A stretch of 17,624 nt of DNA. It comes from Armatimonadota bacterium (GTDB lineage: Bacteria > Armatimonadota > JAAZEB01). Every line of letters begins with the position of its first letter. Position 1 is the stretch's first letter. The stretch lies in contig DUUU01000306.1 in assembly GCA_012841485.1 (NCBI GenBank), forward strand, positions 1 to 17,624, in the 5' to 3' direction. A program made the position numbers and the translations under genes. A model generated the notes under the pieces. It had not been told where the DNA came from. It ran no database searches and saw only the letters and a program-made list of their open reading frames with translations. Below are positions 1-7,433 of this stretch, piece by piece.

Positions 1-33
1 CTGGCAGAAGGTGATCCGGTTGGTGGAGTAGCC

Positions 34-1197
34 ATGCGAATCTGCATTCTTGGTGCCGGCTATGCCGGTCTCACCCTGGCTCGGGAGCTCGACCGATGGC
101 TGGGCCCCAACACACCCCATGAGATACTGTTGATCGACCGCTCGAGCCACCATCAGCTCATCACCCGGTTGCACGAGGTCGCGGCGGCAGCCATTCCGCC
201 CGACGCGGCGCTGGTCCCCCTCTCTCGCGCGCTGCGCGGCAGCCGGGTTCATTTCCATCAGGCGACCGTCACCGCCATCGATCCTGTCGCGAAGCGTGCT
301 CACTGCGATGGGCGTGAGTTCGGCTTCGACATCCTGGTCATGGCGCTGGGAGGAGAGGCGGCGGAGAGCGATCTCCCCGGCATCGCCGAGAACGCGCTTT
401 CGCTGCGCAACTGCGACCAAGCAGTGCGCCTGGCACGGCATATAGAACGACAGGTGGTCCGCGCCCGACGCGCACCCGACGCGGCGATCCGGGAGGCGCA
501 CCTGACAGCGGTGATCATCGGTGGTGGCTGCACCGGGGTCGAACTGGCCGGCGAACTCCACGACCGCCTGCGCGACCTGGTGGCCCTGCACGAGCTCTCT
601 GAAAGCCCTCGCCTTCTGCTCATCGAGTCACGCGACCAGCTGCTGCCCGGCTTCCCCCTCAATGCCGCCTACCGGGCACAGGAGATACTGGCGCAACTGG
701 GCGTCGAAGTGCGCGTGCTCTCTCCCGTGTCCGCCGTTCGCCCGGGTCAGGTCACGCTCGCATCAGGAGAGCGGATCGCGGCTGGGACAATCGCGTGGGT
801 CGGTGGCACCCGTGCTCCCCGTCTCCTCGCCGAGAGCGGGCTGGCCACGGATCACCGTGGCCGAGCCTGCGTGGATGCGTACCTGTGCTGGTCCGACCGC
901 TCGGACCTCTTCGCCATCGGTGATGCTTGCCATCTCCTCGACCACGACGCAGGCGCGCCGGTGCCAGCCACCGCGCAACACGCCATCCAACAGGCGAGGC
1001 ACCTCGCCTACAGCCTCTACCGGCTTCTTCAAGGGCGGCCGCTCGTTCGCTATCAGCCCGCGCCCATCGCGGAGATCCTCTCCCTGGGTCGCCACCATGC
1101 CATCGCGGTGCTTGGCCCTGTCGTGCTGGCAGGCAGAGAAGCCCGCGTTCTGAAGCACCTCAGTTACCGGCGCTACGAGTCATCGATCAGGGCGTGA
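34..1197 (+). CDS. NAD(P)/FAD-dependent oxidoreductase, NDH-2-like
   Basis: This is a 387-residue two-dinucleotide-binding flavoprotein of the pyridine nucleotide-disulphide oxidoreductase class, closest in layout to type II NADH:quinone oxidoreductases. These membrane-associated enzymes pass electrons from NADH through FAD to quinone without pumping protons. The N-terminal FAD Rossmann motif GAGYAG is at residues 7-12. The second, NAD(P)-binding motif GGGCTG is at 163-168. The FAD-contacting AIGDAC segment is near 295-299, and the ATAQHAIQQAR stretch near 312-322 resembles the quinone-side motif of NDH-2. The length is close to the usual 390-430, with a short C terminus and no clear membrane helix. 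The ATG has GGTGGAG upstream. The frame is open to the window edge, but residue 1 already sits where this fold normally begins. A TAG in another frame at 29-31 may end an upstream gene. The physiological acceptor is inferred, not seen. Confidence 0.85.
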   Translation: MRICILGAGYAGLTLARELDRWLGPNTPHEILLIDRSSHHQLITRLHEVAAAAIPPDAALVPLSRALRGSRVHFHQATVTAIDPVAKRAHCDGREFGFDILVMALGGEAAESDLPGIAENALSLRNCDQAVRLARHIERQVVRARRAPDAAIREAHLTAVIIGGGCTGVELAGELHDRLRDLVALHELSESPRLLLIESRDQLLPGFPLNAAYRAQEILAQLGVEVRVLSPVSAVRPGQVTLASGERIAAGTIAWVGGTRAPRLLAESGLATDHRGRACVDAYLCWSDRSDLFAIGDACHLLDHDAGAPVPATAQHAIQQARHLAYSLYRLLQGRPLVRYQPAPIAEILSLGRHHAIAVLGPVVLAGREARVLKHLSYRRYESSIRA

Positions 1198-1469
1198 GGC
1201 CTCGCGCGCCAGCAGGAATGCATCCCCATAGCGCCCCGCTTAAGCTCCCCCATGCGCATGCCGAATAGATGCACTACGGTAAGGTCCCTGCCCGTGGCAC
1301 GCCGCCGGGGATCCGCCATCCATCAGACCACATCCAGGCGGCGGCTATGGACGCGGGACCATCAGGGTGATGGCACTCCGCCGGCTGGCGAGACGCCGGA
1401 CCCCCATGAGAGCGAGCGATAGCGCGTCGTGCCCGCTCGTGTGTATGATGGATGAGGGGGGTGACAAAG

Positions 1470-1832
1470 ATGACTGATGTCGTACAGCCCGTGCTCCGCA
1501 GGATAGAGCCTTCCGACGCCGCCATCTTGCACCGAGACACCTATCCTGGCGCCCGGCCCAGCGTGTACTCCGATAGGGCAACCGCCCGGCCGACAGGAAA
1601 CGGCCCAAACTTCTCCGAGGTGCGGCAGGCCATCGACTGCCTGAATGAAGCAGTGAAGACCCTGGAGATCAGCGTGCGCTTTCGGATCCTGGATGAGCCA
1701 CGCCAGGTCGTCGTCGAGATGTACGATACGACCACCGGAGACGTGATCCGCGAGATCCCGCCGCGTCGCCTGCTTCGGATGTACGCCGATATGATGCACC
1801 TGGTCGGGCTTTCTCTCGACCGAAAGGCATGA
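1470..1832 (+). CDS. flaG: FlaG-family flagellar protein
   Basis: This 120-residue protein has a disordered, variable N-terminal half and a conserved C-terminal half typical of the FlaG family. From about residue 65 on it shows the pattern LEISVRFRILDEPRQVVVEM, then YDTTTGDVIREIPP, then a helix ending LVGLSLDRKA. In characterised flagellated bacteria FlaG influences filament length, but its molecular role is poorly defined. I chose the ATG at 1470 because GAGGGGGG lies 8 nt upstream; an in-frame ATG at 1452 would add six residues and has a poorer site. No other flagellar gene is in the window, so the assignment rests on the sequence pattern alone. The stop at 1830-1832 lies 1-4 nt before the next gene, so the two are very likely co-translated. 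No convincing promoter is visible upstream. Confidence 0.75.
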   Translation: MTDVVQPVLRRIEPSDAAILHRDTYPGARPSVYSDRATARPTGNGPNFSEVRQAIDCLNEAVKTLEISVRFRILDEPRQVVVEMYDTTTGDVIREIPPRRLLRMYADMMHLVGLSLDRKA

Positions 1833-1833
1833 G

Positions 1834-2946
1834 GTGATGCGTCTACTCTTCGCGCTGCTGCTCATCACTTCGCCCGCAGCCCTCGGGGCTAGCCCCGCTG
1901 GGGCCGACACGCTCTCCGAGATTGCGGCGCTGCCTGCCGTCTCGGTGGAGACGTTCGGGCGCAGCATCGAAGGGCGGCCGCTTCACCTGTTGGTCGTGGC
2001 GGAACCAGAGGCGAAGGAACGCGGCGCACCCAGCGTGTTGATCATCTGTGGCCAGCATGGCGACGAGCCAATCGCCTCTCAAGCCGCCCTGCGCATGATC
2101 CGCGATCTCTGCAGCGCGAGCAAGACGGAGATCAGGCGGCGCATCGTCACGCTTGTCGTGCCCACCGCCAACCCCGATGGCATGGCGGCCCGCCAGCGCA
2201 CCAATGCCGCCGGCGTCGATCTGAACCGCGATTGGCAGGATCGCACGCAACCAGAGACTCGCGCCATCTTCGACCTCTTCCTCCAGTGGCGCCCTGCCCT
2301 GATCATCGATGCGCACGAATGGACCCCGGACGACCCCTATACGTGCCACACCATCGAAACGCCCCTTCTCGCGCATGGACGCGCCGCACCCACCTGGAGT
2401 GTCCCTCTGGATCAGTGGATCTCAACGACGCTGAGAGCGTGCGCCGATCAGGGAACCTATGTGCAGCGGACCTACTGGGGAGCGACCAACGACCAGCGCC
2501 TCGCGCACCGCTTCTTTACGACCGCCTGGAACACGCCGGCCATCCTATACGAGACGATGCCCGCGGGCACGGCCTCCAACGCAACCCGCATCACCGCGGC
2601 AACAACCTTCCTGTTCCGGATGCTCGCCGCCGTGGCTGCTTCCGCGCCGGCGCCCTCCCCCACCCCGCCGCCGCGTCCTCTTCCACCGCCGGCCCCATCG
2701 ATGTGGCCCACCCACTTTGCCCTCGCTTCAGGGCTCCTGTTTCTCCTGCTCTTCACGCACAGCCGCGGAGGCAGGCAGATGGTCGTGCGCTCGACCACAC
2801 GCCCGCTCTGCGGTCCGCGCCCCAACGGGCACATCATGCCCCGCTGCCGCCGGGAACACTCCCTCGCCACCGCGCGCACCCGCCGGCTCTCGCGCCGCGC
2901 CCATGCGCCGGAAGTCCCGCGGTACCCGCGCCTGCTGGCAAGGTGA
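1834..2946 (+). CDS. Secreted M14-family zinc carboxypeptidase with C-terminal anchor
   Basis: This is a metallo-carboxypeptidase or amidase of the M14 clan, which hydrolyses C-terminal amide or peptide bonds with one zinc ion. A signal peptide covers about residues 1-24 (hydrophobic core LLFALLLITSPAAL, then SPAGA). Zinc ligands His75 and Glu78 sit in GQHGDEP. Substrate-binding Asn and Arg are in VDLNRDW near 128-134, the third ligand His161 is in DAHE, and the general-base glutamate is probably Glu240 in LYETMPAG. After the catalytic domain come a proline-rich stalk (about 271-289), a hydrophobic segment (about 293-308) and an Arg-rich tail of some 60 residues, suggesting a membrane-anchored extracytoplasmic enzyme. 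GTG at 1834 and ATG at 1837 are both possible starts. The tail has little sequence character and may be readthrough after a lost stop. The substrate (murein peptide or protein) is unknown. Confidence 0.82.
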   Translation: MMRLLFALLLITSPAALGASPAGADTLSEIAALPAVSVETFGRSIEGRPLHLLVVAEPEAKERGAPSVLIICGQHGDEPIASQAALRMIRDLCSASKTEIRRRIVTLVVPTANPDGMAARQRTNAAGVDLNRDWQDRTQPETRAIFDLFLQWRPALIIDAHEWTPDDPYTCHTIETPLLAHGRAAPTWSVPLDQWISTTLRACADQGTYVQRTYWGATNDQRLAHRFFTTAWNTPAILYETMPAGTASNATRITAATTFLFRMLAAVAASAPAPSPTPPPRPLPPPAPSMWPTHFALASGLLFLLLFTHSRGGRQMVVRSTTRPLCGPRPNGHIMPRCRREHSLATARTRRLSRRAHAPEVPRYPRLLAR

Positions 2947-3084
2947 AGAACAACTCCGTCCGCACGTTACCCATGCACGCCACCGGGGAATAGGTGCCGG
3001 GGGGATCGTCGCCGATCTGGCTCCGTACCCTCGCACGCCCACCGGGCTGGGCGCGCACGGCCTGAGCAACGCGGAGGGAGCAGA

Positions 3085-3423
3085 ATGCCACTTGCCGAGG
3101 AGCCCGCGCAGCAAGATGAGCGCATCTCGTGCGTGAGTTGGATGATCGCCTGGGTGCTGGGACCGGTGATCACCTGGCTGATCGATGTTTCACAGGCCCT
3201 GAGCGCCGGCGTACCGTCGCACGGGCTGTTTGGGTCGGTGGAAGTAGCGTCGATGGGTCTCTTGAGCGCGGGGGGAGTCTATTTCGTCGTTTACCTGGGG
3301 ATCCGCTCGTTACTGGAGGCGCCTCGCCTGATCCTGGAACAGCTCAGCGGCGCTGCCGTGCGCGTTCCGGCCACGTGGGTTGGCCTGATCTCGCTGCTCG
3401 TCATCTTCTACTTGGATCTCTGA
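3085..3423 (+). CDS. Small membrane protein of unknown function
   Basis: I do not recognise this 112-residue protein. It has a short acidic N terminus and three likely membrane helices at about residues 16-34, 54-74 and 95-111, with a charged amphipathic stretch (RSLLEAPRLILEQL) between the second and third. The protein ends directly after the last helix with DL. A GGAGGGA site precedes the ATG at good spacing, and the hydrophobicity pattern makes a chance ORF unlikely. It lies 138 bp after the M14 gene on the same strand and before a strong hairpin at 3553-3591, so it is probably the last gene of this run. No enzymatic motif is visible. Confidence 0.65.
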   Translation: MPLAEEPAQQDERISCVSWMIAWVLGPVITWLIDVSQALSAGVPSHGLFGSVEVASMGLLSAGGVYFVVYLGIRSLLEAPRLILEQLSGAAVRVPATWVGLISLLVIFYLDL

Positions 3424-3507
3424 GCGTGCGCGTGTAGGCACGCCGCGCCCCGTCGGCAGTAAGCCCACCACCGGGCACCCGAGACCCTGGCACACGCCGG
3501 TGACTGC

Positions 3508-3545
3508 TCCCACGAGGGCGCTTCGCGGAGAGCGCAGTGAGGGAG
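3508..3545. repeat. Imperfect inverted repeat downstream of the membrane-protein gene
   Basis: CTCCC (starting near 3509) and GGGAG (ending near 3544) enclose a second pairing, GCGCT with AGCGC, around an 8-nt loop; the outer and inner stems are separated by an internal loop. It is weaker than the hairpin immediately after it (3553-3591). It may contribute to transcript ends between the converging genes, or be a chance pairing in GC-rich DNA. Confidence 0.25.
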
Positions 3546-3552
3546 AGGGCGC

Positions 3553-3591
3553 CATCAGACGCCCGGAGGCGTGTGCTCCGAGCGTCTGATG
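3553..3591. terminator. Strong hairpin between converging genes, likely bidirectional terminator
   Basis: The arms CATCAGACGC (3553-3562) and GCGTCTGATG (3582-3591) are perfectly complementary. Inside them CGGAG pairs with CTCCG around the 7-nt loop GCGTGTG, with one C/A mismatch between the two stems. It lies 130 bp after the membrane-protein gene and about 100 bp after the tpiA stop on the opposite strand. There is no T-run on either side, so termination is inferred from position and stem strength. A protein-binding palindrome is the alternative. Confidence 0.5.
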
Positions 3592-3694
3592 ATCCGCGCA
3601 CCCGATTCGCTGGCGCGGTGCCGCCCCTCAGCAGTATCCGCAACCGAACGCGCGGAAGAGGAAACGCGGGGCGTCTTTTCGCCGGCCAACCTGC

Positions 3695-4501
3695 TTAGGA
3701 GGTTGCTGCGCGCACGATCTGAGCGAAGCTCTCGGCCTCGAGCGCGGCACCGCCCACCAGACCGCCATCGATATGCTCCTGCGAGAAGAGCTCCTTCGCG
3801 TTCCCGGGCTTCACGCTGCCGCCGTACTGAATGCGCACCGCCTGCGCGGCATCGGCGCCGAAGACGCGCTCGACAACGCCGCGAATCATGCCACACACCC
3901 GGTTGGCCTCCGGCGTGTCGCACGTCTCGCCCGTGCCAATCGCCCACACCGGCTCGTAGGCAATCACCATGCCGCCCACCTGCTCCCCGGTAAGGCCCGC
4001 GAGACCGCGCTCCACCTGACCCGCGATCACCTCGTCGGTCTTGCCAGCGCGGCGCTCATCGAGCGTCTCACCCACGCAGACGATCGGGATCAGCCCGGCC
4101 GCAAGCGCCGCCTTCGTCTTCTTGTTGACGCTCTCATCCGTCTCGCCGAACCATCGGTGGAGGGCCTCGGTCATCTCCGGCTCGGGCACGCCAAAGCGGC
4201 CGCGGTTCTCGGAGTGGCCGATGATCACGTAGCGGCAACCCGCGTCCACCAACATGCTCGGTGCCACCTGGCTCGTGTAGGCGCCCTTCTCCTTCCAGAA
4301 GACATCCTGGGCGCCCAGGGCAATCTCGCTGCCCTCAATGGCCTCGCGAACAGCAGCCAACGCCGTGTACGGCGGGCAGACCACCACCTCTACGCCGGTC
4401 AGACCAGCAACGCCCGGCTTCAGACCATCGACCAGGGCACGGGCCTCGGCAATCGTCTTGTGCATCTTCCAGTTGCCCGCAACGATCGGAATACGCTTCA
4501 T
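3695..4501 (-). CDS. tpiA: Triose-phosphate isomerase
   Basis: This cytoplasmic glycolytic TIM-barrel enzyme interconverts dihydroxyacetone phosphate and glyceraldehyde 3-phosphate. The 268-residue product has all active-site elements: Asn10 and Lys12 in AGNWKMHK, His96 in IIGHSENR, Glu183 in AYEPVWAIGTG, and the phosphate-binding YGGSVKPGN and GGLVGGAAL segments. The ATG at 4501 is preceded by GGAGG at 8 nt. An open frame continues upstream to 4582, but those residues precede the conserved N terminus and should be untranslated leader. The protein is longer than the usual 245-255 because the loop after IIGHSENR carries about 15 extra residues (about 101-117) before FGETDE, where most bacterial enzymes have two. 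The gene stands alone, without gap or pgk in the window, and is transcribed from its own promoter at 4669-4698. Confidence 0.97.
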   Translation of the reverse strand: MKRIPIVAGNWKMHKTIAEARALVDGLKPGVAGLTGVEVVVCPPYTALAAVREAIEGSEIALGAQDVFWKEKGAYTSQVAPSMLVDAGCRYVIIGHSENRGRFGVPEPEMTEALHRWFGETDESVNKKTKAALAAGLIPIVCVGETLDERRAGKTDEVIAGQVERGLAGLTGEQVGGMVIAYEPVWAIGTGETCDTPEANRVCGMIRGVVERVFGADAAQAVRIQYGGSVKPGNAKELFSQEHIDGGLVGGAALEAESFAQIVRAATS

Positions 4502-4640
4502 CAGGAGAGCCTCCAACTCGGGAATCAGCCATCGGCTGGCGACGCTTCCGCCGCTTTTCGGGCGATGGAGTGAACGCTTCACAGGAGGGACGACACGTCC
4601 CCGCCCCTCAAACCGCTCGGCGGGGCGCCGCTTGCCACAA

Positions 4641-4665
4641 GCGAGGCAGCACTATGCCGCCTCGC
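4641..4665 (-). promoter_or_regulatory. Inverted repeat at the predicted tpiA transcription start
   Basis: GCGAGGC (4641-4647) and GCCTCGC (4659-4665) form a perfect 7-bp inverted repeat with an 11-nt spacer. It begins 4 bp downstream of the predicted -10 hexamer. It would therefore either fold as a hairpin at the very 5' end of the tpiA transcript, protecting or regulating it, or serve as an operator overlapping the start site. No regulator binding site is recognised. Confidence 0.45.
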
Positions 4666-4668
4666 TCT

Positions 4669-4698
4669 AGTATAGCAACTGGCCGTCGTAGCTGTCAA
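4669..4698 (-). promoter_or_regulatory. Sigma70-type promoter of tpiA
   Basis: On the minus strand, a perfect -35 TTGACA (4693-4698) and a -10 TATACT (4669-4674, one mismatch to TATAAT) are separated by 18 bp. Transcription should start near 4662, giving a leader of about 160 nt before the tpiA ATG. This AT-richer island in GC-rich DNA is correctly placed and oriented. Confidence 0.8.
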
Positions 4699-4766
4699 CT
4701 CGCACAACAGGCGTGCGGGCCACGCGCCTCCTCTGGAACTCGCCCTCGTCAAGCCTCGGCATAGGC

Positions 4767-4796
4767 TTGCCTCGGGTGCCCCTCATGTGCTATGCT
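4767..4796 (+). promoter_or_regulatory. Extended -10 promoter of the FAH-family gene
   Basis: On the plus strand TTGCCT (4767-4772) lies 18 bp before TATGCT (4791-4796), which is preceded by TG plus one base, the extended -10 pattern. The predicted start near 4803 gives a leader of about 40 nt before the GTG start codon. It diverges from the tpiA promoter, with about 70 bp between the two -35 elements. Confidence 0.6.
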
Positions 4797-4843
4797 TGGA
4801 GGTACGATTTGGATTGGCACGGTTCTGACGAAGGGGTACTGCT

Positions 4844-5758
4844 GTGAAGCTGGCAACATTCGAGCATAACGGAACCAGGCGCGTGGGCGCCGTTCTGGGT
4901 GAGGACCGCATCGTTGACCTGGCGGCGGCAGCCGCAGGCAGCGCCGCCGAGAAGACGCTGGCCGCGGGGATGCTCGCCCTCCTCGACGCCGGTGAATCCG
5001 GGCTCGCGGCCGCCCGCGAGGCCGTCGAGAAGGCGCCGGCCAACGCCATTCTCCCATTGGCCGATGTGCGACTTTGCGCGCCGATCCTCTACCCGCGCAA
5101 GCTTTTCTGCCTGGCAGGCAACTACGCCGAGCATATCCGCGAGGGCGGGCGCAGCGTCGAGGAGAAGGACACCGTCACGCCACGCGTCTTCATGAAGCCA
5201 CCCACCACGACGGTGACCGGTCCCTACGATCCGATCCGCATCCCGCCGGTGGGCAATAAGATTGATTGGGAGGCCGAGCTGGCAGTGGTCATCGGCCGGA
5301 GCGGCAAGGCGATTGCCGAGGCGGACGCCCTCGACTATGTGGCGGGCTACACCGTGATGAACGACGTCTCCGAGCGCGCGCTCAAGGTCCGCGAGCGCTC
5401 CAAATCGGAGGAGTGGGACAAGTTCTTCGACTGGCTGAACGGAAAGTGGTTCGATACGTTCGCGCCGATGGGCCCCTGGATCGTCACCGCCGATGAGATC
5501 GCCGATCCTCAGCGCCTGCGGGTCACCCTCTCGGTGAACGGCACGGAGATGCAGAACGGCAATACGGGGCAGATGATCTTCCCGGTCGCCGAGCTGATCC
5601 ACTACATCTCGCAGTTCATCACCCTGGAGCCGGGCGATGTGATCGCCACCGGCACGCCCGCGGGCGTCGGCAGCGGGCGCGGCATCTTCCTCAAGCCGGG
5701 AGACCGCGTGCGCACCACCATCGACCAGATTGGCTCCATCGAGAACGTCGTGGAGTGA
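4844..5758 (+). CDS. Fumarylacetoacetate hydrolase family protein
   Basis: This 304-residue cytoplasmic enzyme belongs to the FAH superfamily, whose members cleave C-C bonds of acylpyruvates or tautomerise or decarboxylate related oxo-acids using a divalent metal. After a small N-terminal domain (residues 1-75), the catalytic domain shows FCLAGNYAEH (about 88-97), FMKPPTT (about 116-122), the metal-binding acidic residues Glu143 and Glu145 in DWEAELAVV and Asp174 in MNDVSER, a conserved lysine in GKWFDTFAPMGPW, and the C-terminal GDVIATGTPAGVG. The start is GTG at 4844, supported by an upstream AAGGGG site and a promoter at 4767-4796. Closest relatives in general are annotated as 2-hydroxyhepta-2,4-diene-1,7-dioate isomerase or acylpyruvase; the actual substrate cannot be told from sequence. 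It is a single-gene unit ending in a GC-rich hairpin and converging with hslU. Confidence 0.93.
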   Translation: MKLATFEHNGTRRVGAVLGEDRIVDLAAAAAGSAAEKTLAAGMLALLDAGESGLAAAREAVEKAPANAILPLADVRLCAPILYPRKLFCLAGNYAEHIREGGRSVEEKDTVTPRVFMKPPTTTVTGPYDPIRIPPVGNKIDWEAELAVVIGRSGKAIAEADALDYVAGYTVMNDVSERALKVRERSKSEEWDKFFDWLNGKWFDTFAPMGPWIVTADEIADPQRLRVTLSVNGTEMQNGNTGQMIFPVAELIHYISQFITLEPGDVIATGTPAGVGSGRGIFLKPGDRVRTTIDQIGSIENVVE

Positions 5759-5762
5759 GTGG

Positions 5763-5822
5763 AGGCGCGGGCGAGGGGGGTGCGTGCCCGAACCATCGCG
5801 GCTCGGGGCCCCTCCCCCGCCT
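5763..5822 (+). terminator. GC-rich hairpin just after the FAH-family gene
   Basis: Starting 5 bp after the stop codon, the arm at 5763-5778 pairs with 5809-5822 over 14 bp with two single-C bulges. Inside, CCCGA (5787-5791) pairs with TCGGG (5803-5807). No T-run follows. The arms are runs of G and C, so some pairing is expected by chance, but the position right after a stop supports a role at the transcript end. Confidence 0.4.
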
Positions 5823-5942
5823 TCCCGAGCGTGCCCTTTCCGCTCGCCTCTCTATCGCGAGCTGCGTCTTGGCCCCGCCCGCGCTCTCTTGACGACTCAC
5901 GCGCCTGGGCGAAGACTCCACGGGCTTTCGCCGTGCAAGTGC

Positions 5943-7364
5943 TTAGAGGATGTACCGGCTCAGATCCTCGTTCTTCACGATGCCTTCAAGGCGTTCCCGC
6001 ACGTATTGCTCCGTAATGCGCACCGTGGCCGGCTGGATATCAGGCGCCAGGAAAGAGAGCTCCTCGAAGAGGTGCTCCATCACCGTGTGCAATCGCCGGG
6101 CGCCGATGTTCTCCGTGCGCGAGTTCACCTGAACGGCGATGGAGGCGATGGAGCGAATGCCCTCCTCCGTGAACTCGACCTGCACGCCTTCTGTCTCGAG
6201 CATCGCCGCGTACTGCTTCGTGAGCGCGTTCTCCGGCTCGCTCAGGATGCGAACGAACTCCTCTTCTCCCAGCGATTCCAGCTCCACGCGGATTGGAAGC
6301 CGGCCCTGCAGCTCCGGGATCAGATCGGAGGGCTTGGACATATGGAACGCGCCGGCGGCGATGAAGAGGATGTGATCCGTGCGCACCGGCCCATACTTGG
6401 TCACGACGGTCGCGCCCTCAATAATCGGGAGAATATCGCGCTGAACTCCCTCGCGTGAGACATCCGGGCCTGCGCCCTTCTCGCGCCCGGCGATCTTGTC
6501 CAGCTCATCGACGAAGATGATGCCGTCCTGCTCGGTGCGCTCGATGGCCACGCGCACCACCTCATCGTTATCAATGAGCTTCTCGGCCTCTTCCTTCTGG
6601 AGGATCTCGCGCGCCTCGGCGATGGAGACGTTGCGCTTCTTGGTGCGCCGGGGCATCATGTTCCCGAGCATTCCCTGGAGGTCCATCCCCATCTCCTCCA
6701 GGCCCTGCTGCGAGAAGACCTGCATGAAGGGGGCGTGTGCCTCCTCCACTTCCAGCTCGATCCTATCGCCATCCAGCTCGCCGGCGATGATGCGCTGGCG
6801 CAATTCCGCGCGCCGGGCCTCGAGGTTGGCTGGCTCGGTGGGCTCTTGCGCAGGCGCTGGCCGTCCGGTTCCTCCCGCGCGTGCGCCCATAAACTGGCGT
6901 GCCGCCTCCATGAGGAAGTCAGAGGCGGTCCCCTCCTGGCGCGACCGGGGCAGCGGCTCCAGGAGGTCAACGACGCGCTCGATAGCCAGACGTTCGGCCT
7001 CCTCGCGTACTTCCTCCATGCGCTCTTGCTGCACCATGCGATAGGCCACCTGGGTCAGGTCGCGCACCATGGAGTCGACATCGCGGCCCACGTAACCCAC
7101 CTCGGTGAACTTAGTGGCCTCCACTTTCACGAAGGGGGCGTTCGCCAGCCGGGCCAGGCGGCGGGCGATCTCCGTCTTGCCCACGCCGGTCGGCCCGATC
7201 ATCAGGATGTTCTTCGGGATCACCTCTTCGCGAAGCGCCTCCGGGAGCAGGCGGCGCCGGTAACGGTTGCGCAGCGCGATCGCCACCGCGCGCTTTGCCT
7301 TGTTCTGGCCCACGATGTACTTATTCAGCTCCTCCACAATCTGCTGTGGGGTCAACTGCCTCAT
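5943..7364 (-). CDS. hslU: ATP-dependent protease ATPase subunit HslU (ClpY)
   Basis: HslU is the hexameric AAA+ unfoldase that recognises, unfolds and threads substrates into the HslV peptidase. The 473-residue product has Walker A GPTGVGKT (57-64), the pore-loop motif GYVGRD (90-95), a family-specific intermediate domain (about 110-245), Walker B IIFVDELD (282-289) and the sensor-2 GARR (421-424). The last residues SRYIL form the hydrophobic tail that inserts into HslV pockets to activate it. The intermediate domain contains a Pro/Ala/Gly-rich stretch (about 160-180), which explains the length above the 443 residues of the E. coli protein. The ATG at 7364 follows a G-rich site (AGGGGGG). 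It is the last gene of the operon, 69 bp after hslV. No clear terminator follows; only a weak GGCGAA/TTCGCC pairing lies at about 5909-5933. Confidence 0.98.
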   Translation of the reverse strand: MRQLTPQQIVEELNKYIVGQNKAKRAVAIALRNRYRRRLLPEALREEVIPKNILMIGPTGVGKTEIARRLARLANAPFVKVEATKFTEVGYVGRDVDSMVRDLTQVAYRMVQQERMEEVREEAERLAIERVVDLLEPLPRSRQEGTASDFLMEAARQFMGARAGGTGRPAPAQEPTEPANLEARRAELRQRIIAGELDGDRIELEVEEAHAPFMQVFSQQGLEEMGMDLQGMLGNMMPRRTKKRNVSIAEAREILQKEEAEKLIDNDEVVRVAIERTEQDGIIFVDELDKIAGREKGAGPDVSREGVQRDILPIIEGATVVTKYGPVRTDHILFIAAGAFHMSKPSDLIPELQGRLPIRVELESLGEEEFVRILSEPENALTKQYAAMLETEGVQVEFTEEGIRSIASIAVQVNSRTENIGARRLHTVMEHLFEELSFLAPDIQPATVRITEQYVRERLEGIVKNEDLSRYIL

Positions 7365-7433
7365 GCTATCCCCCCCTGGCGGCAGCAGGAAGCCGCCGCG
7401 GCTTCGGGCGAGCGAAGCGCCAAATGGCGCCGG

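Noticed and set aside
2..31. Possible last nine codons of an upstream gene (WQKVIRLVE then TAG) before the NDH-2-like gene
   Set aside because: Nine open codons at a window edge are too few to support a gene, although the stop lies just 2 nt before the next start.
1444..1449. TATGAT before the FlaG gene as a -10 element
   Set aside because: No -35 at 16-18 bp, and the implied start would fall on the ribosome-binding site. A flagellar sigma28 motif was also sought and not found.
3773..4573. A long plus-strand open frame (266 codons) opposite tpiA
   Set aside because: It is the complement of an unmistakable tpiA, with no ribosome site or family pattern; GC-rich genes commonly leave such open shadows.
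5440..5460. GGTTCGA-type string resembling a tRNA T-loop
   Set aside because: It lies inside the FAH-family coding sequence, with no cloverleaf around it; no tRNA was found in the window.
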